A program made the translations under genes and the position numbers. The notes below the pieces were generated by a model. That model made no database searches, had not been told where the DNA came from, and saw nothing but the letters and a program-made list of their open reading frames with translations. A DNA stretch of 6,066 nucleotides from Chamaesiphon sp. (GTDB lineage: Bacteria; Cyanobacteriota; Cyanobacteriia; Cyanobacteriales; Chamaesiphonaceae). Numbering within the stretch: the first letter of the stretch is position 1; each line of letters opens with the position of its first letter. Below are positions 1 through 4,539 of this stretch, in pieces. The stretch covers positions 1 through 6,066 of the forward strand of contig JAGVCD010000003.1 in NCBI GenBank assembly GCA_020059425.1, read 5' to 3'.

Positions 1-638
1 CCTATGTGTTCGATCGCTTCAGACAAGGGGATTCTAGCACCACTAAAACCAGTCAGGGATTAGGATTAGGTCTATCGATCGTCCAGCACATTGTGGAACT
101 ACATGGTGGTACTGTGCGTGCCGAAAGCCCCGGTGAAGGGCAGGGGACCACAATGATTTTGCATATCCCCCTCGCGGTGCCGCTACCGAATGATTCAGCA
201 CTCACCATAGTGACACCGATCGCGCTAGCGACGACAGAAATTCCTTCGCTAGCGGGGTTGCGCATTCTGGTGGTTGATGATGAAGTTGATATTCTGGACT
301 TAATCAAGCACATTTTAGAAGACGTGGGAGCCGAAGTAACTATAGTTACTTCGGCCAGACAAGCTATCACCACTTTGCTGCATGAACCCGATAAATATGA
401 TGCCCTGTTGGCTGATATCGGAATGCCGGAAGAAGATGGCTTTGCTTTGATTCATCAAGTGCGGGCGATGGAGGTTGGGAGACAACTTCCGGCCATGGCT
501 ATTACCGCTTATGTGGGCGATCGGGAAAAACAACTAGCGATCAATGCAGGGTTCCAAATGCATTTGGCTAAACCTTTAGATGCCAATCAACTTGTTCAAG
601 CAGTGGCAAATCTGACTGGGCGGCTACGAGAAGAATAA
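1..638 (+). CDS. Hybrid sensor histidine kinase/response regulator, 3' part only (ATPase end plus C-terminal receiver)
   Basis: The reading frame is open from the left edge, so the gene is cut at its 5' end. The GTG at 6 is an internal Val, not a start: the visible protein opens YVFDRFRQGD, the F-box stretch just before the ATP-lid of a HATPase_c domain. A G2 box (GLGLGLS, residues 19-25 counting Tyr at 3-5 as 1) and the usual HGG...V.AES ending follow. A linker of about 30 residues leads to a receiver domain from about residue 85, with acidic pair D92/D93, phosphoacceptor D138 (LADIGMPEEDG), T168 and K190 (AKP) all present. The protein ends soon after the receiver, with no Hpt or DNA-binding domain. 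Its sensor input and phosphorylated His lie outside the window. It converges on the minus-strand protease gene with a 32-base gap and no clear terminator. Family assignment is firm; signal and partner are unknown. Confidence 0.93.
   Translation, partial: YVFDRFRQGDSSTTKTSQGLGLGLSIVQHIVELHGGTVRAESPGEGQGTTMILHIPLAVPLPNDSALTIVTPIALATTEIPSLAGLRILVVDDEVDILDLIKHILEDVGAEVTIVTSARQAITTLLHEPDKYDALLADIGMPEEDGFALIHQVRAMEVGRQLPAMAITAYVGDREKQLAINAGFQMHLAKPLDANQLVQAVANLTGRLREE
330..355. repeat. 26-base perfect palindrome inside the receiver coding region
   Basis: Bases 330-342 (GCCGAAGTAACTA) are exactly the reverse complement of 343-355, with no spacer. The palindrome lies in frame in the hybrid kinase and encodes AEVTIVTSA within the receiver domain; the opposite strand in the matching frame reads the same peptide. 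The protein sequence there still fits the normal receiver pattern (G-A-E-V-x-x-V-x-S-A), so it does not look like an insertion that breaks the domain. Function unknown: it could be a protein-binding site, a cruciform or RNA hairpin, or chance. Confidence 0.9.
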
Positions 639-670
639 ACTAGCCAGGAGTTGGAGTTATTGAACAGTGT

Positions 671-1294
671 TTATGCATCTGTCCCTCGCCATCTAAATTC
701 GATCCGTTCTTCTGCTTGAATAAACTCGATATTAAATAAATCAAACACAACTTCTCTACCTAACAACAGTGGTGCATCAGCGATTTCTGTCTGCAACCAA
801 GCTACAGGGGCTTTGAAACGGTGCCCATCGATCGTTAAATCGACTGCCCGAGTAACATACTGAATTTCACCACCCACCCCGGTACCGTCTGACAAAATTT
901 CTCCATCGGCTAGTTGAAATCCTAATAGTCGGCCAATTTTCAGACTGATCAAACTCAACTCTGCTCCAGAATCTACCAACATTAAGGCATCATGACTAAT
1001 AGAGCCATTGCTGAGAGTCACTGGATACTCCGGTTCCCATGCATGTCGGTTCATCCCATAGAACTTAAACCAAAAAAATTGGAACTCTGATGTCTGGGCC
1101 GGAATCCATTTAACTAAATATGGTTCTTTTTCGGCTTCAGCCAGAGCTTCTACTAAATCCCAGTCACTGCTAGCTGCCAATAACCGGGTCGCACTATAAG
1201 CAACAAACTGACAACGATACTTATCCCTCAGCATCCGGCGATGTTGATGTCCCCAGCGGATAATCTCGCGCGTTTGTTCAGGGGTGGTTTTCAT
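671..1294 (-). CDS. Retropepsin-like aspartic protease family protein with DUF5678-like N-terminal region
   Basis: A 207-residue protein. The C-terminal half has retropepsin-type marks: LVDSGAELSLI with the presumed catalytic Asp at 108 (D-S-G-A), a Gly-rich flap-like GTGVGGE at 137-143, and the closing APLLLGREVVFDLFNIEF at 174-191. Such single-lobe proteases work as dimers. The N-terminal part (about 22-65: RDKYRCQFVAYSATRLLA, then ...EPYLVKWIP) resembles the DUF5678 pattern of short proteins often found near such proteases; that link is from memory. No signal peptide or membrane segment is visible, so it is probably cytoplasmic. The ATG at 1294 is preferred because the GTG at 1360 would run 35 bases into the kinase gene and add a weak lead peptide. 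There is no good Shine-Dalgarno sequence; a TATAAT lies just upstream on this strand (1304-1299). It follows the receiver-GAF-kinase gene by 31 bases and may be co-transcribed. Substrate unknown. Confidence 0.8.
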   Translation of the reverse strand: MKTTPEQTREIIRWGHQHRRMLRDKYRCQFVAYSATRLLAASSDWDLVEALAEAEKEPYLVKWIPAQTSEFQFFWFKFYGMNRHAWEPEYPVTLSNGSISHDALMLVDSGAELSLISLKIGRLLGFQLADGEILSDGTGVGGEIQYVTRAVDLTIDGHRFKAPVAWLQTEIADAPLLLGREVVFDLFNIEFIQAEERIEFRWRGTDA

Positions 1295-1299
1295 GGAAA

Positions 1300-1331
1300 T
1301 TATAATAACTTTGTGCTCAAATTTATTATAA
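1300..1331. repeat. AT-rich 9-base inverted repeat between kinase stop and protease start
   Basis: TTATAATAA at 1300-1308 and its exact reverse complement TTATTATAA at 1323-1331 are separated by 14 bases. The outer arm covers the stop codon of the upstream kinase gene; the inner arm ends six bases before the protease ATG. Both arms contain TATAAT on the minus strand. It could be an operator or promoter element for the protease gene. There is no GC-rich stem and T-run, so it is not a standard terminator. Pure AT composition makes a chance repeat quite possible. Confidence 0.5.
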
Positions 1332-3053
1332 AGCTGTTGGCCAAGTAAAGGAAAAGGCACTGCCTTGACCTAGCTCCGACTCTACCCAAACTTTGCCACC
1401 GCGACTTTCTACAATTTTTTTGACGATCGCTAACCCAATGCCGGTACCTTTAGTATCATCTCGTCCTACCAGAGTTTGGAAAATACCAAAGATCTTTTGC
1501 TGATTTTCGGGCGCAATCCCTGACCCATCATCGCTGATTGTAAATTGCCAACCAGACCCTTGCTTCAGCATCTTAATTTCCACCCGACCATCGCGACGAG
1601 GATGGTACTTAATGGCATTGCCAATCAGGTTAGAGAGAACTTGCTTCAGCAACAAAACTGGTGTTTCGATTGTTGGTAAGTCAGCAGAAAATTGAATCTG
1701 AAACTCAGCCGGTGGCGCTAATAAATCAACAACTTCTGCTAATAGTTGGCTGATATTTACTGGTACCGAGTCGATCTGCTCTCTGCCCGCTAAGGCGTAC
1801 TGCAGCAAACCATTAATCAGCGCGTTCATTTGTAAAACGCGGGATTGGATTAGCTCCAGCTGGTGTTGGTTTTCGGGCGGGAGCTGACCTGCTAAATCTT
1901 TCACCAACCAATCCGCCAGATTAGAGATGCCCCGCAGTGGAGCTTTAAGATCATGGGAGGCAATATGTGAAAATTCATCCAAGGCTTGGTTCCGTTCTTC
2001 TAACAAGCCCGTGGCCTCCGATAGGCGCACATTGGTTTCTTCAATTTCCACCACTCGATCGCGTAGTTGATATTCAGCTGATTGCTGCTGAGCCACGGTG
2101 GCTTGGAGATCAGCCACCAACTCGGCCTGCTGGATCGCGATCGCCATCTGCGTAGATAGCTCCCCCTGCAAAGCCAGTTCATCGGGTTGCCATTCATGCA
2201 CTCTTTGGCAATGATGGGCAATCAATAGGCCCCAGACCCGCGTCCCACGGCCGGGGGAAATACCTTGAAATAAAATCGGCACTACTAAAATGGCCTTGAC
2301 CTGGAATCCTTGCAGCATTTGCACATAGCAGGCTGGCAAATTAGCAGACTCAATATTGGACACAGCCATTTTGTGGCCGTTTAAGTATTTTTGGATCGGG
2401 TAGGAGCCTTTCCCTTCAAAACAATTATCTTCCAAACGACAACCCAACGCCGCTGAATACTGGGGTAATACCGACTCAGCCACAATAGTGCCACTAAGAT
2501 TGGGATTTAATCGATAGACCATTGCTCGATCGCAGCCCAAAATCTCCCGCGCTCCGGCCACCGCCTCTTGGAGGATCGCGGCTAACTCCGCTGTATGACT
2601 AATATTGAGAGCAACACTCATCAGCAATCGCCGCTGTTGCTGCTGTCGATCGAGCTGAGTTTGCAATTTTTGGGCGGTGAGAGCGTGGGTGATGGTATTT
2701 ACCAGCTTCTGAGCCGTCAGTTGACCTTTCACCAGGTAGTCTCGCGCACCTTGCTTCATGGCCGCTACGGCCACCGCTTCATTCCCCTGACCAGTCAACA
2801 TAATCACGATTGGTAGCGTTTGGGGTAGCGCCGTCAAATCTTCTAAAAGTTCTAGTCCATCAACACCGGGCAGTAGGTAGTCGAGCAAAACAATATCCGG
2901 ATGTTCTCGATCGCAGATTTGCAAAGCCTCCTCCGCTGATTCGCACTCTAGGATCTGACAACCCAATTGATTAGAAGATTCTAAATAACGACGGTAAGTA
3001 AATCGATCGACTTCTGAGTCATCCACTATCAATATTAAGCAACTAGAATCCAT
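1326..3053 (-). CDS. Receiver-GAF-histidine kinase with candidate DXCF-type cyanobacteriochrome GAF domain
   Basis: A 575-residue soluble sensor kinase. Residues 5-125 are a receiver (D11/D12, phosphoacceptor D58 in LLDYLLPGVDG, T87, K109). About 150-312 is a phytochrome-like GAF domain (WGLLIAHHC at 274-282, then IAIQQAEL). It has D209-N-C211-F212, matching the DXCF motif, and a second Cys at 242 (ACYVQML) where cyanobacteriochromes carry the bilin-linked Cys. A coiled-coil linker (about 313-360) leads to the dimerisation domain with H367 (SHDLKAPLRG) and an ATPase domain (N475/N479, DDGSG 508-512, GTGIGL 536-541), so the kinase looks active. The ATG at 3053 begins directly before the receiver as in relatives. 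A TTG at 3086 (11 more residues) is the main alternative, since GGGGAG sits 10 bases before it. It lies downstream of higBA and upstream of the protease gene. Domain calls are firm; photoreceptor function is inferred. Confidence 0.93.
   Translation of the reverse strand: MDSSCLILIVDDSEVDRFTYRRYLESSNQLGCQILECESAEEALQICDREHPDIVLLDYLLPGVDGLELLEDLTALPQTLPIVIMLTGQGNEAVAVAAMKQGARDYLVKGQLTAQKLVNTITHALTAQKLQTQLDRQQQQRRLLMSVALNISHTAELAAILQEAVAGAREILGCDRAMVYRLNPNLSGTIVAESVLPQYSAALGCRLEDNCFEGKGSYPIQKYLNGHKMAVSNIESANLPACYVQMLQGFQVKAILVVPILFQGISPGRGTRVWGLLIAHHCQRVHEWQPDELALQGELSTQMAIAIQQAELVADLQATVAQQQSAEYQLRDRVVEIEETNVRLSEATGLLEERNQALDEFSHIASHDLKAPLRGISNLADWLVKDLAGQLPPENQHQLELIQSRVLQMNALINGLLQYALAGREQIDSVPVNISQLLAEVVDLLAPPAEFQIQFSADLPTIETPVLLLKQVLSNLIGNAIKYHPRRDGRVEIKMLKQGSGWQFTISDDGSGIAPENQQKIFGIFQTLVGRDDTKGTGIGLAIVKKIVESRGGKVWVESELGQGSAFSFTWPTAL
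2137..2144. other. HIP1 octamer GCGATCGC
   Basis: One exact copy of the palindromic HIP1 octamer lies in the receiver-GAF-kinase gene. Many shorter CGATCG copies occur elsewhere, for example near 12, 76, 829, 1424, 2056, 2645, 4450, 4865 and 4911. HIP1 is over-represented in many cyanobacterial genomes, so this supports the taxonomic guess. None of the CGATCG copies falls in 3122-4074. Confidence 0.8.
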
Positions 3054-3096
3054 TGTATTTTTACTACTTGAATTACAATTTTTCAATTGCAGATAT

Positions 3097-3102
3097 CTCC
3101 CC
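3097..3102 (-). promoter_or_regulatory. Possible ribosome binding site GGGGAG for a TTG start at 3086
   Basis: On the minus strand GGGGAG lies 10 bases before a TTG at 3086, in frame with the receiver-GAF-kinase gene. This is the same spacing as between AAGGAG and the higA ATG. The ATG at 3053 has no comparable site. It is the only sequence argument for the longer start, and many cyanobacterial genes start without a Shine-Dalgarno sequence. Confidence 0.3.
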
Positions 3103-3121
3103 TATGATAGCTAATTGATGG

Positions 3122-3538
3122 CTAGATAAATAAAGCAGGAGACACTTTAAACATTTCACCTAGTTTTTTTGCCTGGAGTTTGCTAATAGAACGAGTTCCA
3201 TTTACGACTTCAGAAACTACTCCCTTACTACCAATAATACCGACTAAATCAACTTGTTTAGTCCCACTCATAGCCATAATATGTTGTAGGATTTCATGAG
3301 GTGATGATTCACCCCAATCGTCCAAGCTATGGTACTTAAATTCGTAGTCTTCAATCAGTTTTACTACCAATCGAAATAGGGTTGTTTCTTCTGGCGTTCG
3401 CAAATTTCTTTTGACGAGTAAGCTCTCTGCTACTAGCAAGAATTGTCTATATTCTTCTTCAGACTCAATCACTTTGGGAATAATATCTACTTTAGCCCAG
3501 AGTTCCAAATAGTTGTTGTTGTTAATAGTGAGGGTCAT
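3122..3538 (-). CDS. higA: HigA-family antitoxin with C-terminal helix-turn-helix
   Basis: A 138-residue protein of the HigA antitoxin family (COG5499 type). The N-terminal two thirds is helical and charged, with ESEEEYRQFLLVAESLL at 25-41. Residues about 80-138 form an Xre/HTH_3-type DNA-binding domain ending SKLQAKKLGEMFKVSPALFI, the usual family ending. It is expected to bind and neutralise the HigB toxin encoded just upstream and to repress the shared promoter. The ATG at 3538 is chosen because AAGGAG stands 10 bases before it and the protein then begins as in relatives; a longer frame to 3568 is open but adds only an unremarkable lead. It overlaps the end of higB by 17 bases, indicating coupled translation. 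AT-rich, without CGATCG, unlike its flanks. Family assignment is confident; activity untested. Confidence 0.92.
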   Translation of the reverse strand: MTLTINNNNYLELWAKVDIIPKVIESEEEYRQFLLVAESLLVKRNLRTPEETTLFRLVVKLIEDYEFKYHSLDDWGESSPHEILQHIMAMSGTKQVDLVGIIGSKGVVSEVVNGTRSISKLQAKKLGEMFKVSPALFI

Positions 3539-3821
3539 TTTTCCATTGCTCCTTATCATATTCAGCATGAGTTAAGAAATATTTGTAGTACACGACTTGT
3601 TCTTCATAATCAATTGAGACAATTAAACGGTATTTGTTGCCTTTAATATTAAAGATAGTAAAATTACTTACAGCTTCAGCTTCTCGATATGTAGATTGAA
3701 CATCTATTAAGTTTCGCCACTCGGCTGTTCTTACGATGTCATACCACTCTTTTAGTTGTTTTTGGACATCAGGGTGCGGTGCAGCATCTTGGCGAAGATT
3801 GCTAATCGTAATAAGATGCAT
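3522..3821 (-). CDS. higB: HigB-family toxin (predicted mRNA interferase)
   Basis: A 99-residue protein close to the usual length of the HigB_toxin family (PF09907 type, RelE-like fold). Recognisable parts are the start MHLITISNLR, the HPDVQKQLKEWYDIVRTAEW segment (16-35), the core FNIKGNKYRLIVSIDYEEQV (57-76) and the C-terminal THAEYDK (84-90), where family members keep His, Glu, Tyr and Asp. Relatives cleave mRNA at the ribosome when freed from HigA. The start is the ATG at 3821; it has no strong Shine-Dalgarno sequence. Toxin comes first and antitoxin second, the typical higBA order and the reverse of many toxin-antitoxin operons. No frameshift or missing core motif is seen, so the toxin looks intact. 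A 19-base palindrome 40 bases upstream is the likely control site. Family certain; toxicity inferred. Confidence 0.93.
   Translation of the reverse strand: MHLITISNLRQDAAPHPDVQKQLKEWYDIVRTAEWRNLIDVQSTYREAEAVSNFTIFNIKGNKYRLIVSIDYEEQVVYYKYFLTHAEYDKEQWKNDPHY
3549..3554 (-). promoter_or_regulatory. Ribosome binding site AAGGAG of higA, inside higB
   Basis: On the minus strand AAGGAG ends 10 bases before the higA ATG at 3538 and lies within the last codons of higB. It fixes the higA start and allows strong antitoxin translation from the shared mRNA, helped by the 17-base gene overlap. Confidence 0.7.
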
Positions 3822-3860
3822 AGCTGATTAGTCTAAAATTATTTCCGTTCCTCATTTCAA

Positions 3861-3879
3861 GGTTCTCATATAGAGAACC
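3861..3879. promoter_or_regulatory. 19-base palindrome upstream of higB, likely HigA operator
   Basis: GGTTCTC and GAGAACC, perfect 7-base arms, flank a 5-base AT centre. It sits 40 bases before the higB ATG and just downstream of a TTGACA on the minus strand, so a bound protein would block transcription. HigA antitoxins commonly autorepress through such palindromes. Position and symmetry are seen directly; the bound protein is inferred. Confidence 0.65.
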
Positions 3880-3883
3880 AAAT

Positions 3884-3889
3884 TGTCAA
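3884..3889 (-). promoter_or_regulatory. Possible -35 element TTGACA for higBA
   Basis: The minus strand has a consensus TTGACA about 63 bases before the higB start. No convincing -10 box lies 16-18 bases downstream (AGAACC falls there), while TATATG in the palindrome centre is too close. The promoter is therefore only suggested. Confidence 0.3.
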
Positions 3890-3949
3890 TAACTTGGCGT
3901 TGTTCGGAATATAACATGGGGAAAAGCAATGAAGTTGTTCCTCTTCTCA

Positions 3950-4002
3950 TCCACCCGTCCATCTTCCACTAGCTGCGCTTTTGCGTCTCGTGGACGGGTG
4001 GA
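3950..4002. repeat. 12-base inverted repeat, potential stem-loop, in the rcp-higB gap
   Basis: TCCACCCGTCCA at 3950-3961 is the exact reverse complement of TGGACGGGTGGA at 3991-4002, around a 29-base loop that holds a small CGC-TTTT-GCG hairpin (3976-3985). The stem is GC-rich in an AT-rich surround. No T-run follows on either strand, so it is not a classic intrinsic terminator. Candidates are a structured RNA, a palindromic genomic repeat or a factor-dependent mRNA end for the phytochrome-regulator operon. No coding sequence of note is seen in the 3822-4074 gap. Confidence 0.6.
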
Positions 4003-4010
4003 ATCGACGA

Positions 4011-4056
4011 CTCACTCGCATTCATCCCGACGCTCATCCGAGGCGGATTGAGTGAG
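4011..4056. repeat. Second inverted repeat with nested hairpin in the rcp-higB gap
   Basis: CTCACTC (4011-4017) and GAGTGAG (4050-4056) are perfect arms. Inside lies a tight hairpin ATCCG-AGG-CGGAT (4036-4048). TCATCC occurs three times across the gap (near 3948, 4022 and 4034), hinting at internal repetition. It lies only 18 bases past the stop codon of the response regulator on its own strand, so it would be in that mRNA's 3' end. Short arms keep confidence moderate. Confidence 0.45.
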
Positions 4057-4074
4057 GGGTTTCTGCTGTTTAAG

Positions 4075-4539
4075 CTAAAGTTGAATAGAAGATGGTAAAA
4101 CTGTAACCTTAAACCAATAATTCAGCATAGCTTGCACCGAGTCTCTCAGTTCGTCAATTTTGAGGGGCTTCACCAAATAACTATTAGCCCCCGCTTGATA
4201 ACAAGCCGCCACATCTTTAGGATTGGAGGAAGTGCTGAGTACTACCACTGGAATCATTTTCAGGATGTCGCTCTGTTTGATAGTCGCCAGTACCTCGCGG
4301 CCATCAGTGCCGGGTAAATTCAGATCCAAAATAATTAGTCCGGGCAGTGCATAATCGCTAGTACCACTATAGAAACCGGCTTTATTCAAGAAATCCAAGG
4401 CATCATCACCATCAACGCAACGATGAATAGTCAAAACAAAAGTACCAACTCGATCGATGATCCGGTTCAAGGCTTCAAAGTCTTCATCACTATCTTCAAT
4501 CACCAGTAAGCTGGGGATTTGCTGTGGCATCTTTTTCAT
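4075..4539 (-). CDS. Rcp-type single-domain response regulator, partner of the phytochrome kinase
   Basis: A 154-residue CheY-like protein with only a receiver domain: acidic pair E15/D16, phosphoacceptor D72 (LIILDLNLPGTDG), S102/T103 and K124 (VKP). The IEDSDEDFEAL start and the long loop before the phosphorylation strand (about 55-67) are typical of Rcp proteins, which take phosphate from cyanobacterial phytochromes. Its ATG overlaps the TGA of the kinase gene (ATGA at 4539-4536), so the two are translationally coupled and surely one operon; an in-frame ATG at 4530 is an alternative start. With no DNA-binding output it must act through protein contact; the target is unknown. Given the CphB-like kinase it would correspond to RcpB, but the symbol is withheld because the kinase N-terminus is not visible. 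Confidence 0.93.
   Translation of the reverse strand: MKKMPQQIPSLLVIEDSDEDFEALNRIIDRVGTFVLTIHRCVDGDDALDFLNKAGFYSGTSDYALPGLIILDLNLPGTDGREVLATIKQSDILKMIPVVVLSTSSNPKDVAACYQAGANSYLVKPLKIDELRDSVQAMLNYWFKVTVLPSSIQL

Noticed and set aside
6..8. GTG as the start of the plus-strand hybrid kinase
   Set aside because: The frame continues to the left edge and the protein begins in the middle of an ATPase domain.
53..373. Minus-strand open frame of 106 codons
   Set aside because: It lies fully opposite the hybrid kinase and has no family pattern. Its stretch AEVTIVTSA is the mirror reading of the 330-355 palindrome.
1295..1360. GTG start at 1360 for the protease gene
   Set aside because: It would overlap the kinase gene, and the added 22 residues do not look like part of the domain; the ATG at 1294 is better.
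3443..3646. Plus-strand open frame across the higA-higB junction
   Set aside because: It is antisense to two well supported genes and resembles no known protein.
3950..4002. Inverted repeat as a rho-independent terminator
   Set aside because: No run of T follows the stem on either strand and the loop is 29 bases long.
3906..4074. Remnant of an insertion sequence or MITE
   Set aside because: Inverted repeats exist, but no target-site duplication or transposase fragment could be recognised.
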